Assembly (NCBI GenBank): GCA_036398215.1
Contig: DASWHK010000120.1
Coordinates: 1-15,437, forward strand
Reading direction: 5' to 3'
DNA length: 15,437 nt
DNA from: DASWHK01 sp036398215
GTDB taxonomy: Bacteria > Acidobacteriota > UBA890
Positions 1-7,411 of this stretch are shown here, piece by piece. The stretch's first letter is position 1. Every line of letters begins with the position of its first letter. The notes beneath the pieces are model-generated. The model was not told where the DNA came from. It made no database searches and saw only the letters and a program-made list of their open reading frames with translations. Made by a program: the position numbers and the translations under genes.

Positions 1-519
1 TGGGCGCAGATCTACGTGATCGAGCTGCCCGACGGCAGCCGGCGGTTCAGCAACGAGCCGGTCGCCGGGGCGAAGATCTTCGTCGAGACTCGTTACACGG
101 GGTCGCCGGTGCTCTCGACGCGCCTCGGATCGGCGCCGTTCCAGCGCGAGATCGCCGACGCCGCCGGCCAAAAGGGCGTCGACGCCCGGCTCGTCGAGGC
201 GGTGATCGCCGTCGAATCGGCTTTCGATCCCAACGCGGTCTCGAAGAAGGGCGCCCAGGGCTTGATGCAGCTGATGCCGGACACGGCCGACCGTTTCGGT
301 GTCGCCAACGTCTGGGACCCGCGCCAGAACATCGGCGGCGGCACCGCCTACCTGCGCAAGCTCATCGACATGTTCAACGGTGACCTGCGCCACGTCCTCG
401 CCGCCTACAACGCCGGCGAGGGCGCCGTCACGCGCCATGGCGGCGTGCCTCCGTACCCCGAGACCATCCAGTACGTCGATCGGGTGCTCGATTACTACCG
501 CACCCTCGGGGCGCGTTAA
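1..519 (+). CDS. Lytic transglycosylase, SLT family with DUF4124-like N-terminus (5' partial)
   Basis: The frame is open to the left window edge, so the true start lies upstream; 172 residues are visible, ending at TAA (517-519). Residues about 4-30 (IYVIELPDGSRRFSN) resemble the DUF4124 'W-DEDG-hFSN' strand pair often found before SLT domains. Residues about 52-170 form an SLT (goose-lysozyme-like) domain: the catalytic Glu is at visible residue 72 in VESAFDPNAVSKKGAQGLMQ, followed by the GLMQLMP and AAYNAGEGAV motifs typical of MltE/Slt70-like enzymes. The family cleaves the MurNAc-GlcNAc bond of peptidoglycan, leaving 1,6-anhydroMurNAc, in the periplasm. A signal peptide is expected upstream but is not in the window. 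The following amidase also acts on peptidoglycan, so the pair suggests a cell-wall turnover locus. Family assignment is firm; substrate preference is unknown. Confidence 0.93.
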   Translation, partial: WAQIYVIELPDGSRRFSNEPVAGAKIFVETRYTGSPVLSTRLGSAPFQREIADAAGQKGVDARLVEAVIAVESAFDPNAVSKKGAQGLMQLMPDTADRFGVANVWDPRQNIGGGTAYLRKLIDMFNGDLRHVLAAYNAGEGAVTRHGGVPPYPETIQYVDRVLDYYRTLGAR

Positions 520-528
520 CTCTTAACG
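514..528. other. Small stem-loop over the transglycosylase stop codon
   Basis: Perfect inverted repeat CGTTAA-CTC-TTAACG that includes the TAA stop. The stem is 6 bp and AT-rich with no following T-run, so it is a weak terminator candidate at best. Confidence 0.25.
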
Positions 529-536
529 GCACAGCA

Positions 537-566
537 TTGCGCGGCCGCGACCGGCATGGCTATACT
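537..566 (+). promoter_or_regulatory. Probable sigma70-type promoter for the amidase gene
   Basis: TATACT at 561-566 differs from the TATAAT consensus at one position. It lies 18 nt after TTGCGC (537-542), which keeps the TTG of the -35 box. Transcription would begin near 573, leaving a leader of roughly 57 nt with a GGGAG ribosome-binding site (618-622) before the ATG at 630. The promoter falls between the transglycosylase stop and the amidase start, implying that the amidase has its own transcription unit. Confidence 0.45.
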
Positions 567-629
567 GCCCTTGCTTCAGGGGCGAAGCTCGCTAGCTGTG
601 ACATCGGGGGGCGCGTCGGGAGACGTGCC

Positions 630-2408
630 ATGCAAAAGTCGACCAACCGTCCCTGCGTTGCGCTGTGCGCCGCTCTCGCGATCCTCTTCGCGACGCCGGT
701 CGCGGCGCTCTCTTCCTCGCCGCAAGAGCTGTTCGAGCGCGCCGAGACCCTCTATCGTCAGCTCGAGGTCGTCGACCCGGCCGGCCAGTCGGGGTCCTGG
801 GGCAGGGTCGCCGACGCTTTCAGCGACGTGGCGTCGCGCTTCCCCGACAGCCCGCTGGCCTCCGAGGCTCTCTGGCGGATCTCCTGGATCTATGGGCGGC
901 AGGCCCGTGGCGGCGATGCCGCCGCCGCGGGTCGCCAGCTGCAGGCGTACCGGGACCTCGTGGAGCGTTATCCGGCGAGCCCGCACGCCCCGGAGGCCTT
1001 GTTGCGGCTGGCCGTCGAGGCGGAGGGCGAGGGCGGGGCCCGCGCCGCGTCTCTGTACGCGCGGCTGCTGCAGTCGTACTCGTCGACGCCCCAGGCGGCG
1101 CTGGCCCGCAACCGCATGGCCGAGGTGAGGCGCGCCAACCCCGAGCTCGAGGCCCCGGCCGACGCGCCGCGGACCTCTGTGCCGGCCGTGCCGGCGGCAG
1201 CCACGGAGGGCCATGCGCCGCTTGTCGAGCCGGCGCCGGTGGCCGCCGAGACGCCGCTGCCGGATGATTACGACGCCCATGCGGCGGACCTTGCCAGGCT
1301 GACCGGCGTCCGCCACTACAGCGATCCGGCCCATACTCGCGTGGTGCTCGACCTCGATCGCCCGGTTCTTTACTCGACCGGCGCCGCGCATCGGCCCGAG
1401 CGGCTGTTCATTGACCTGCAGGGGGTCGGCAAGCCCGGCGCGCTGGCCGGCGCCGATGTCAACGGCGCCGAGCAGGTGATCGCGGTCTCGAAGGCGGTTT
1501 CCCGGGTCCGCGTCGGCCAGAACCGGCCCGGAGTCGTGCGCGTCGTCATCGACCTCGCCGGCGACTCTCGCCACACGCTCTTCACGCTCGACAACGACGG
1601 TGAGCCCTTCCGCGTCGTCATCGACGTGCCCACCGCCACCGTCGCTTCGCGGCTCAACGACGCCCGCCGGCCGCCGCGGGTCGAGGGCGATTCGATCGCC
1701 GGGCAGCTCGGCCTCGGCGTGCGCCGGGTGGTGATCGACCCCGGCCACGGCGGCACCGACCCGGGCGCCATCGGCCGCACCGGCGCTACCGAGAAGCAGC
1801 TCACCCTCGAGCTCTCGAAGATGCTGGCCGGCCGGCTGCGCGCGGCCGGCTACGAGGTGCTGCTGACCCGGGAGGACGATCGCACGATCAGCCTCCAGGA
1901 GCGCACCGACTTCGCCAACCGGGTCGATGCCGACCTGTTCCTCTCGGTTCACATCAACTCGGCGCGCAACCGCAACCTGCGGGGGTTCGAGACCTACTAT
2001 CTCGACCTCGCCAACGACCCCGCCGCCCGCGAGACCGCGGCCCGCGAGAACGCCTCCGGGCAGGGCGGCAGCATGGCCGACCTCGGCGCCACGCTCCAGC
2101 ACATCGTCAACAACGAGTTCCGGGGAGCCTCGAGCGAGCTCGCCGCATCGATCCAGGACAGCCTGGTGATGCACGTCTCCAAGAGCTACCAGAACGTTCA
2201 CGACCTGGGCGTCAAGACGGCGCCGTTCTCGGTGCTGGTGGGCGCCAAGATGCCGGCGGTGCTCATCGAAACCTCGTTCGTCAGCAACGAGCAGGAGGAG
2301 GGGTGGCTGAAGACCACCGCCTACCGCTCGCAGCTCGCCGAGGCCATCGAGATCGGCCTGCAGGCCTACGTCGAGAAGCGCAAGGTGATGGCGGCGGCGG
2401 GCCGCTGA
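630..2408 (+). CDS. N-acetylmuramoyl-L-alanine amidase (TPR-like + AMIN + Amidase_3)
   Basis: 592 aa. ATG at 630 was chosen because GGGAG lies 7 nt upstream and the frame then opens with a signal peptide (basic start, hydrophobic residues 9-22, likely cleavage after VAA near residue 26). Residues about 30-170 are alpha-helical and tetratricopeptide/BamD-like (FPDSPLASEALWRI, YPASPHAPEALLRLA), followed by a Pro/Ala-rich linker and an AMIN domain (about 227-335), which in AmiC-type enzymes directs septal localisation. Residues about 365-585 are zinc Amidase_3: His373 (DPGHGG), Glu388, His441 (SVHIN) and catalytic Glu547 (LIETSFVSN). An Ala/Glu-rich insert after His441 resembles the autoinhibitory helix of AmiB/AmiC. 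The enzyme cleaves the MurNAc-L-Ala amide bond, usually during daughter-cell separation. The N-terminal helical repeat is not part of E. coli AmiC and may bind a partner. Confidence 0.93.
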   Translation: MQKSTNRPCVALCAALAILFATPVAALSSSPQELFERAETLYRQLEVVDPAGQSGSWGRVADAFSDVASRFPDSPLASEALWRISWIYGRQARGGDAAAAGRQLQAYRDLVERYPASPHAPEALLRLAVEAEGEGGARAASLYARLLQSYSSTPQAALARNRMAEVRRANPELEAPADAPRTSVPAVPAAATEGHAPLVEPAPVAAETPLPDDYDAHAADLARLTGVRHYSDPAHTRVVLDLDRPVLYSTGAAHRPERLFIDLQGVGKPGALAGADVNGAEQVIAVSKAVSRVRVGQNRPGVVRVVIDLAGDSRHTLFTLDNDGEPFRVVIDVPTATVASRLNDARRPPRVEGDSIAGQLGLGVRRVVIDPGHGGTDPGAIGRTGATEKQLTLELSKMLAGRLRAAGYEVLLTREDDRTISLQERTDFANRVDADLFLSVHINSARNRNLRGFETYYLDLANDPAARETAARENASGQGGSMADLGATLQHIVNNEFRGASSELAASIQDSLVMHVSKSYQNVHDLGVKTAPFSVLVGAKMPAVLIETSFVSNEQEEGWLKTTAYRSQLAEAIEIGLQAYVEKRKVMAAAGR

Positions 2409-2420
2409 TTGTCTAGCCGA

Positions 2421-2437
2421 TGAAAGTGCGGGCTAGC
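2421..2437 (+). repeat. Dispersed repeat module 2, copy 1
   Basis: TGAAAGTGCGGGCTAGC, 12 nt after the amidase stop. It matches GAAAATGCGGGCTAGC near 4335 and GAGAAATGCGGGCTAGC near 11279 with one or two changes. It lies in the gap between two convergent genes. Confidence 0.6.
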
Positions 2438-2479
2438 TAAGCTATTAGCTGCTAGTCCGAACCGCGGGCAAAGCCGCGG
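2435..2479. terminator. Two hairpins in a convergent gene gap, possible bidirectional terminator
   Basis: AGCTAA-GCTA-TTAGCT (2435-2450) is a perfect 6-bp stem, and CCGCGG-GCAAAG-CCGCGG (2462-2467 with 2474-2479) a second. They lie between the stops of the amidase (2408) and of the pterin-synthase homologue (2519 on the other strand). No T-run follows either stem, so a terminator role rests only on position and structure. Confidence 0.35.
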
Positions 2480-2518
2480 CCGCCGCTGCGGCCTTCCCGC
2501 CCCCGCCGCGGAACGACG

Positions 2519-2863
2519 TCAGCGCGGCCAGTAGGCCGCGCTGAATCCGGCGGCCTCGCCGATCTCGACGGAGACGACTCGGGCTTCACGCACCGAATCC
2601 GCGAGCAGCTCGGCGACCACCCGTGCGACCTCTTCGGCGGTGGGGTTGACGCGATCGAACGGCGGAACGTTGTTGAAGCAGTTCCCCTGGTGACGGTCGA
2701 CCCAGGCGGCGAGCGTCCGTCGCGCCCGCGGCAGCGTCTCTTCGGCGCCGTCGAGCCAGGCGTGCACGCGCCAGTTGTGGGCATGAAGGGGCTCGAGGGT
2801 GCCGCGGCGGTCGATCCGGATCCGGTGCGTCGCGGGGAACTCGGCGGACAGACAGAATCGCAT
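2519..2863 (-). CDS. 6-pyruvoyl-tetrahydropterin synthase/QueD family protein, PTPS-III-like
   Basis: 114 aa. The ATG (2861-2863) is preceded by AAGGAG with 10 nt spacing, which decides it over longer readings of the frame. COG0720 landmarks are present: the first zinc His in FPATHRI, the other two in LHAHNW, the substrate-pocket segment PPFDRVNPTAEEVA, and the C-terminal Glu in VEIGEAAGFSAAYW. The family converts dihydroneopterin triphosphate to tetrahydropterin or hydroxymethyl-pterin products. The catalytic Cys of QueD (four residues before HxH) is absent: that position is Leu and a Glu sits three residues before HAH. From memory of the family, this Glu pattern marks PTPS-III enzymes, which replace FolB in folate synthesis; that subtype is inference. 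No folate or queuosine neighbours occur here. It is convergent with the amidase and divergent from pgsA. Confidence 0.85.
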   Translation of the reverse strand: MRFCLSAEFPATHRIRIDRRGTLEPLHAHNWRVHAWLDGAEETLPRARRTLAAWVDRHQGNCFNNVPPFDRVNPTAEEVARVVAELLADSVREARVVSVEIGEAAGFSAAYWPR

Positions 2864-2899
2864 TGGCAAAGGGCTCCTTGAAAGCCTCATCGTAGCGCC

Positions 2900-2942
2900 T
2901 TTTCTCGCCGCGAGCAGACCCATCGGGGCTTCGTCACGGCCT
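2900..2942 (-). repeat. Dispersed repeat module 1, copy A
   Basis: 43 nt in the divergent gap between the pterin-synthase homologue and pgsA. It matches 11068-11110 at 36 of 43 positions without gaps; both carry CTCGCCGC..AGACCCATCGG and CACGGCCT. The copy ends at GCTAG, the beginning of the putative pgsA -10 box. Confidence 0.75.
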
Positions 2943-2950
2943 GCTAGACT
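2943..2950 (+). promoter_or_regulatory. Possible extended -10 element upstream of pgsA
   Basis: TGCTAGACT at about 2942-2950 reads as an extended -10 (TG-n-TAGACT). No convincing -35 box is visible. It abuts the end of repeat copy A, so the repeat border may contribute to it. Speculative. Confidence 0.25.
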
Positions 2951-3010
2951 GTCGGCAAGAACCCGGCAGCGGCGGTCCCCGCCGCCACGCGAAACCGGCA
3001 TGGTCGTGCG

Positions 3011-3616
3011 ATGACAGCGAATGCGCCACAAAGCGGACCGGTAGCGACCCGGCTGGACGCCGGCGCCGCCGGCAACTGGACGCTCCCCAACGCGCTGACC
3101 GTCCTCCGCATCTTTCTGGTGCCGGTCCTCGTCGTCTTCCTGCTGACCGAGTACACGATCGTCGGCCTCTCGGTGTTCATCCTCGCGTCGCTCACCGATT
3201 GGTTCGACGGCTATCTCGCCCGCCGTCGCCAGCAAATCACGACGCTCGGTCAGCTTCTCGACCCGGTAGCCGACAAGCTGCTGATCTCGGCGGCGTTCAT
3301 CTCGCTGGTGGAGCTGTCTCTGGCGCCGGCGTGGATGGTGGTGATCATCGTCGGCCGCGAGCTCGCCGTCAGCGGCCTGCGCTCGATCGCCGCCGATCAG
3401 AACGTCCGTATCCCGGCGTCGTCGCTCGGCAAGTACAAGACCACGGCGCAGATGATCACCATCGTGCTGCTGATCCTCGGGCCCCGCTTCCTCGGCGAGT
3501 ACTTTTTCCTCGGGCAGATCGGCCTGTGGGTCGTCGTGATCCTCTCGCTGCTTTCGGCGACGCAGTACTTCGTGTCCTTTTGGGGTCGGCTCGGGCTCGG
3601 GGACGACAGCGCCTGA
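3011..3616 (+). CDS. pgsA: CDP-diacylglycerol--glycerol-3-phosphate 3-phosphatidyltransferase
   Basis: 201 aa. Catalyses the committed step of phosphatidylglycerol/cardiolipin synthesis at the inner membrane: CDP-diacylglycerol plus glycerol-3-phosphate gives phosphatidylglycerophosphate plus CMP. The complete CDP-alcohol phosphotransferase signature D-x2-DG-x2-AR-x8-G-x3-D-x3-D is readable, beginning DWFDGYLAR and ending at the aspartates of LLDPVADK. Several hydrophobic helices surround it (VLRIFLVPVLVVFLL; AWMVVIIVGRELAVSGLR; IVLLILGPRFLG). The N-terminus is about 20 residues longer than in typical PgsA, where the protein begins close to LPNALT. No strong ribosome-binding site precedes ATG 3011, but no other in-frame start fits. 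The stop TGA overlaps the start of the next gene (TGATG), so the two are translationally coupled. PgsA is preferred over phosphatidylserine synthase on length and on the LPNALTxLRI opening. Confidence 0.93.
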   Translation: MTANAPQSGPVATRLDAGAAGNWTLPNALTVLRIFLVPVLVVFLLTEYTIVGLSVFILASLTDWFDGYLARRRQQITTLGQLLDPVADKLLISAAFISLVELSLAPAWMVVIIVGRELAVSGLRSIAADQNVRIPASSLGKYKTTAQMITIVLLILGPRFLGEYFFLGQIGLWVVVILSLLSATQYFVSFWGRLGLGDDSA

Positions 3617-4290
3617 TGAAGCTCGTGGGCCACTTTCGGCGCTCGCTACTGACCGGGCTGCTGATCATCCTGCCGCTGGTGGTGACGGTCTGGCTGTTCT
3701 CGCTGGTATTGCGCCCCGTGCAGCGCTTCGCCACCCCGACGGTCATGGCGCTGATTCGCGGCGCGGGCCTCGGCGGCGTCCTCGATATCCCCGGGGCGCG
3801 GGCGGCGGCGGCGCTCATCGGCCTGGCGCTTACCGTGGTCGCTATCTATCTGGTGGGCCTGGCGGGCTCCAACATCATCGGTCGCAGCGTCGTCAGAAAG
3901 CTCGACAACCTGGCGCTCAGCATCCCGCTGGTCAAGAGCATCTACGGGTCGGCACGGCAGCTGATCGAGACCTTCTCGAATACCGCCGAGCACCACTTCG
4001 AGTCGGTCGTCCTGATCGAGTATCCGCGCCACGGCGCCTACGCCGTCGGGTTGATCAGCGCCCACACCGGCGGCGAACCGGCGGCGAAGATCGGCAAGGG
4101 CTTCGTCAACGTCTTCGTGCCGACGACGCCCAATCCCACCTCCGGCGTCCTCGTGATCGCCCGCCTCGACGAGCTCGTCTATCTGGACATGGGCGTCGAG
4201 GAGGCGCTGCGCTTCGTGGTCAGCGGCGGCGTCGTGACGCCCCCCGGCCGCTCCAGAATCGATGTACCGGTCACGGCGCTGGAGCCGTAG
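3616..4290 (+). CDS. DUF502 family membrane protein
   Basis: 224 aa. The ATG shares its A with the pgsA stop (TGATG). Residues about 8-32 (SLLTGLLIILPLVVTVWLFS) and about 56-80 (AALIGLALTVVAIYLVGLAG) are two transmembrane helices. They are followed by the DUF502/COG2928 hallmarks: a PLVKSIYGSARQLIETF segment, VVLIEYPRHGAYAVGLIS, and VFVPTTPNPTSGVLVI, then a beta-rich tail ending in a V(S)GG motif. The family is widespread in bacteria, resides in the inner membrane, and has no settled biochemical function that I can state. Coupling to pgsA suggests a membrane-lipid or envelope role, which is inference. Repeat modules begin immediately after its TAG stop. Confidence 0.9.
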   Translation: MKLVGHFRRSLLTGLLIILPLVVTVWLFSLVLRPVQRFATPTVMALIRGAGLGGVLDIPGARAAAALIGLALTVVAIYLVGLAGSNIIGRSVVRKLDNLALSIPLVKSIYGSARQLIETFSNTAEHHFESVVLIEYPRHGAYAVGLISAHTGGEPAAKIGKGFVNVFVPTTPNPTSGVLVIARLDELVYLDMGVEEALRFVVSGGVVTPPGRSRIDVPVTALEP

Positions 4291-4291
4291 C

Positions 4292-4320
4292 AGGTCGTGG
4301 TGGAAGTGTGATGGGTCTGG
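4292..4320 (+). repeat. Dispersed repeat module 1, copy B
   Basis: Begins two nt after the DUF502 stop. 24 of 29 positions match the reverse complement of copy C (consensus AGGCCGTGGTGAAACTCC then GATGGGTCTGG). It is followed directly by a GC-rich tail and module 2. Confidence 0.65.
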
Positions 4321-4334
4321 CGTTGCGAGGGCGG

Positions 4335-4353
4335 GGAAAATGCGGGCTAGCTA
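4335..4353 (+). repeat. Dispersed repeat module 2, copy 2, reaching a stop codon
   Basis: GGAAAATGCGGGCTAGCTA. The last three bases (4351-4353, cta) are the TAG stop of the minus-strand DHH gene, so the repeat abuts the coding sequence exactly. Same relation as at 11291. Confidence 0.65.
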
Positions 4354-5382
4354 GGCGGTCGCCAGCGGTTCGCCGGGCTTCTTGCCGCCGCCGAGCTCCT
4401 CGAGCAGGCGGGCACGGACATCCTTGGCGACCTCCGCGTAGCTGCTCTCCCGCAACGGGACCTTGCCTCCGGCCATCATGCCGTGACCACCGGCGCGCCC
4501 GAGGTCGCCGACGATGCGTCGGATGACCTGCCCGGCGTGGGCGTCGGGGTCGCTGGTGCGCAGCGACAGCACCATGTCGTCGCCGTAGCGGCCGATGCAC
4601 GCCGCCCAATCGGCGCCCTCCAGGCGCAGCAGGAAGTCGGCGATCTCGGCGACGATGTCGGGGCTCTCGACGCGATCCAGATCGGTGAGCACCGTGCGCC
4701 CGTGCACCCGGGCGTTCTCAATCGCCAGCTGAAAGGCGCGGAAGTAGTCGCGCGGCACCCGGGCCCGCTGGATGCGTGCAATCACCGCCTTGTCGGCCCG
4801 CGGCAGCAGGCTCAGGTAGGCCTCGCGATCCGCGTAGCCCGCCTCGCGGCCGAGCTCCTGGGTCTCCGACTTGATCGCGTAGAAGAGCGCCGTGAGCAGG
4901 TTGGTGGGCAGGCTGACGCCGGAGGCCTGGACGTACTCGTGCGCCATCGTCGCGGTCGCTCCGTAGCCCTCGCGGATGTCGACGAAGGCGACCTCGTCGA
5001 GGCTGCTGCGGCACGGGTGATGGTCGATGAGCGCGGTGGCGACCCGGTCGTCGGGCAGCGAGTTGTTGCCGAAGCCCGGCTGCGTGTCCACCAGCACGAT
5101 CGACGCGAAGGCGTCCCAGTCGAGGTCGTCCACCCGCACCGGATCGAGCTCGAGCTCGCGCGTCATGGCGCGGTTCTCGGCGCGCCCGATGATGCCGCCG
5201 TAGCCGACCGTGCACTCGAGGTCGCTGTCGTGCCCGAGGACGGCGCGCAGGGCGAAGGCGCTGGCCAGGGCGTCGGGGTCGGGGTTGTCGTGGGCGAGGA
5301 TCAGCACCCGCTCGCTCCCTTCCACCGCGGCGCGCAGCGCCGCCAGGCGCGTCTTGGGGTCGAGGGCCTCGGAAGGGGTCAC
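4351..5382 (-). CDS. DHH/DHHA1 phosphoesterase (NrnA-like)
   Basis: 343 aa. The GTG start (5380-5382) overlaps the pepA stop as GTGA; the long in-frame extension upstream is the pepA gene in another frame and is rejected. DHH motif I is HDNPDPDALAS (31-41), Asp99 lies in VLVDTQP, and the namesake DHH is at 120-122 (LIDHHP). The C-terminal DHHA1 part carries GGHGMMAGG near residue 305. These are Mn-dependent phosphoesterases of the RecJ/NrnA/PDE superfamily. NrnA-type members degrade short oligoribonucleotides and dephosphorylate pAp; others hydrolyse cyclic dinucleotides. Size fits NrnA or a stand-alone PDE, but no PAS/GGDEF part is present, so not GdpP. Last gene of a four-gene coupled run. 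Exact substrate is inferred. Confidence 0.88.
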   Translation of the reverse strand: MTPSEALDPKTRLAALRAAVEGSERVLILAHDNPDPDALASAFALRAVLGHDSDLECTVGYGGIIGRAENRAMTRELELDPVRVDDLDWDAFASIVLVDTQPGFGNNSLPDDRVATALIDHHPCRSSLDEVAFVDIREGYGATATMAHEYVQASGVSLPTNLLTALFYAIKSETQELGREAGYADREAYLSLLPRADKAVIARIQRARVPRDYFRAFQLAIENARVHGRTVLTDLDRVESPDIVAEIADFLLRLEGADWAACIGRYGDDMVLSLRTSDPDAHAGQVIRRIVGDLGRAGGHGMMAGGKVPLRESSYAEVAKDVRARLLEELGGGKKPGEPLATA

Positions 5383-6845
5383 GCGCCCAACCAGCGGCTC
5401 AGAAGGCGGACGCCGAAGCCGCTGCCGCCCTTTGGCTGGTACGGGGTGGCCTTCTGCAGCAGGGCGGTGCCGGCGATGTCGAGGTGGGCCCACGGAGTTT
5501 CGCCGACGAAGCGCTTCAAGAACATGCCGGCGGTAACGACGCCGGCGTCGCGGCCGGCCGAGTTGCGGACGTTGGCGACCTCGCTGTCGATCATCTTGTC
5601 GTAGATAGGCCAGGCGGGGAGCCGCCAGAGGCGCTCGCCGGTGGCCTCGCCGGCCTCCTGGAGCTGTTCGCACAGATCGTCGTCGTTGCTCATCAGCCCG
5701 GCGGCCGCCGATCCCAGCGCGACGACGCAGGCGCCGGTCAGGGTGGCGAGGTCGACGATGCAGCGGGGTTGGTACCGCTGGCGAGCGTAGGCGAGGGCGT
5801 CGGCGAGCACGACGCGGCCCTCGGCGTCGGTGTTGAGCACCTCGATCGTGGTCCCATCGTAGGCGCGGATGATGTCGCTGGGGCGGTAGGCGCGGGAGCC
5901 GGGCATGTTCTCCGCCAGGGGCGTGACGCCGATGACCCAGCGGGGAGCCCCGAGCTCGGCGAGCGCCCGCAGCGTTCCGTAGACGGCGGCGGCGCCCGAC
6001 ATGTCGCCCTTCATGTCGGCCATGTCGCGCGCCGGCTTCAGCGAGATGCCGCCGGTATCGAAAGTGATGCCCTTGCCGACCAGAACGACGGGCGGCCCGT
6101 CGGCGCCGGCCGGGCGGTGCTCGAGGAGCACGAGACGGGGTGGGATCTCCGAGCCCCTGCCGACGGCGAGCAGCCCGTTGAGGCCGATCTCCGCGGCCTC
6201 TTCATGGTCGATCAGCTCGCTGTCGAGGCCGTACTCCGACGCCATCTCCAGGGCGATCTCGGCGAGCGCGTCGGCGCGCTTGTCGTTGCTCGGGGTGTTG
6301 ACCAGGTCGCGGGCCCAGCAGGCGGCGTCGGCCACCTTGCCGGCGCGGGCCACCTGCTCGCCCACCTCCGCGGGAGTCGCCACCTGCAAGGACTCGACGC
6401 TGACGCGGTCCGGCGGGGCCGGCTTGTAGGCCTGGAAGCGATAGCTCGCCAGCACCGCCGCCTCGGCCGCCGCCGCCGCCAGCTCTCCGGCCTGGAGGTC
6501 ACCGATCTCGGGGAGCGGCACGGCGAGGCGCCGGTTGCCGCGCTCGCCCGCCTCGTTGACGCCGCTGGCCACCGCCTGGCGCCAGACCTCGAGGTCGGTG
6601 TCGTCCGCCTCGCCGAGGCCGACGAGCACCAGCTCACGCGCCTTGGCGCCGGGGGTGGAGATCGCCAACGTCTGGTTGCGCTTGCCGGTGAAGCCGGGGC
6701 GGGAGAGGGCCGCGGAGATCAGGCCGCCGACGGCGGCGTCGACCGCCTCCCACGGCGACGCCTTCTCGGCCTCCTCCGGTATGGCGAGGATCAGCGCTTC
6801 GGTCTCCAGCTCGGCTGCCGGGGCGTTGCTCACGGTGATGTTCAT
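5379..6845 (-). CDS. pepA: Leucyl aminopeptidase (M17 family)
   Basis: 488 aa. ATG (6843-6845) overlaps the dcd stop as ATGA and follows GGGGGGAG; the longer in-frame reading is the dcd gene in another frame. N-terminal macro-like M17 domain (about 1-155), then the catalytic domain. The dimetal and catalytic residues of E. coli PepA all occur 12 positions earlier: Lys258 and Asp263 in GKGITFDTGG, Lys270, Asp281, and Asp340/Glu342/Arg344 in the NTDAEGR signature. The enzyme removes N-terminal residues from peptides in the cytoplasm, as a hexamer with two divalent metals (family knowledge). E. coli PepA also binds DNA at Xer sites, which cannot be judged here. It sits between dcd and the DHH gene with 4-nt overlaps on both sides, so expression is tied to nucleotide enzymes. 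Confidence 0.96.
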   Translation of the reverse strand: MNITVSNAPAAELETEALILAIPEEAEKASPWEAVDAAVGGLISAALSRPGFTGKRNQTLAISTPGAKARELVLVGLGEADDTDLEVWRQAVASGVNEAGERGNRRLAVPLPEIGDLQAGELAAAAAEAAVLASYRFQAYKPAPPDRVSVESLQVATPAEVGEQVARAGKVADAACWARDLVNTPSNDKRADALAEIALEMASEYGLDSELIDHEEAAEIGLNGLLAVGRGSEIPPRLVLLEHRPAGADGPPVVLVGKGITFDTGGISLKPARDMADMKGDMSGAAAVYGTLRALAELGAPRWVIGVTPLAENMPGSRAYRPSDIIRAYDGTTIEVLNTDAEGRVVLADALAYARQRYQPRCIVDLATLTGACVVALGSAAAGLMSNDDDLCEQLQEAGEATGERLWRLPAWPIYDKMIDSEVANVRNSAGRDAGVVTAGMFLKRFVGETPWAHLDIAGTALLQKATPYQPKGGSGFGVRLLSRWLGA

Positions 6846-7411
6846 GACTCCCCCCGATGGATGCGAGGCAGCGTCACCCCGGTCTGCGCCTGGTACTTGC
6901 CGGCGCGGTCGGCGTAGGAGGTCTCGCAGGGACTGTCGCTCTCGAAGAACAGCAACTGGGCGATGCCCTCGTTGGCGTAGATCTTCGCGGGCAGCGGCGT
7001 CGTGTTGGAAATCTCGAGGGTCAGGTGCCCCTCCCATTCCGGCTCGAGTGGCGTGACGTTGGTGATGATGCCGCAACGGGCGTACGTCGACTTGCCGACG
7101 CAGATCACCAGGGTCGAGCGGGGGATGCGGAAGTACTCCAGCGAGCGGGCGAGCGCGAAGGAGTTCGGGGGAATGATGCAAACGTCGCCGCGGAGATCGA
7201 CGAACGAGTTGGGATCGAAGTTCTTCGGGTCGACGACGCTGCTGTTGATGTTGGTGAAGATCTTGAACTCGTCGGCGATTCGGATGTCGTATCCGTAAGC
7301 CGAGACGCCGTAGGAAACTACGTCTCGCGACACCTGGCCCTCCTCGAACGGGTCGATCATGCCCTGCTCGACGGCCATCTTCCTGATCCAGTGGTCTGGC
7401 TTGATGCTCAT
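6842..7411 (-). CDS. dcd: dCTP deaminase
   Basis: 189 aa, normal for Dcd. ATG (7409-7411) has GAAGGA 6 nt upstream and overlaps the stop of the PHP gene as ATGA. The protein deaminates dCTP to dUTP, feeding dTMP synthesis. Signature stretches: YGVSAYGYDIR (34-44), IIPPNSFALARSLEYF (79-94), GKSTYARCG (106-114) with Ser108 and Arg112, and the catalytic Glu133 in TLEISN, followed by NEGIAQLLFF. It belongs to the trimeric dUTPase-like fold. Whether it also hydrolyses dUTP, as the bifunctional archaeal and mycobacterial enzymes do, cannot be told from motifs alone. Its position behind a PHP phosphoesterase and before pepA is a salvage-type context. Confidence 0.95.
   Translation of the reverse strand: MSIKPDHWIRKMAVEQGMIDPFEEGQVSRDVVSYGVSAYGYDIRIADEFKIFTNINSSVVDPKNFDPNSFVDLRGDVCIIPPNSFALARSLEYFRIPRSTLVICVGKSTYARCGIITNVTPLEPEWEGHLTLEISNTTPLPAKIYANEGIAQLLFFESDSPCETSYADRAGKYQAQTGVTLPRIHRGES

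Noticed and set aside
576..2201. A 541-residue open frame antisense to the amidase.
   Set aside because: Long antisense frames are expected in very GC-rich genes. It is low complexity with no motifs, while the plus-strand frame has a full amidase.
4483..5604. Plus-strand open frame antisense to the DHH gene, and a similar one at 5484-6917 antisense to pepA.
   Set aside because: Both are mirror shadows of well-supported genes, rich in Val/Gly/Arg without domain signals.
5383..5673. N-terminal extension of the DHH gene up to 5673.
   Set aside because: It lies wholly within pepA in another frame and is Arg-rich. The GTG at 5382 overlapping the pepA stop gives a normal DHH N-terminus.
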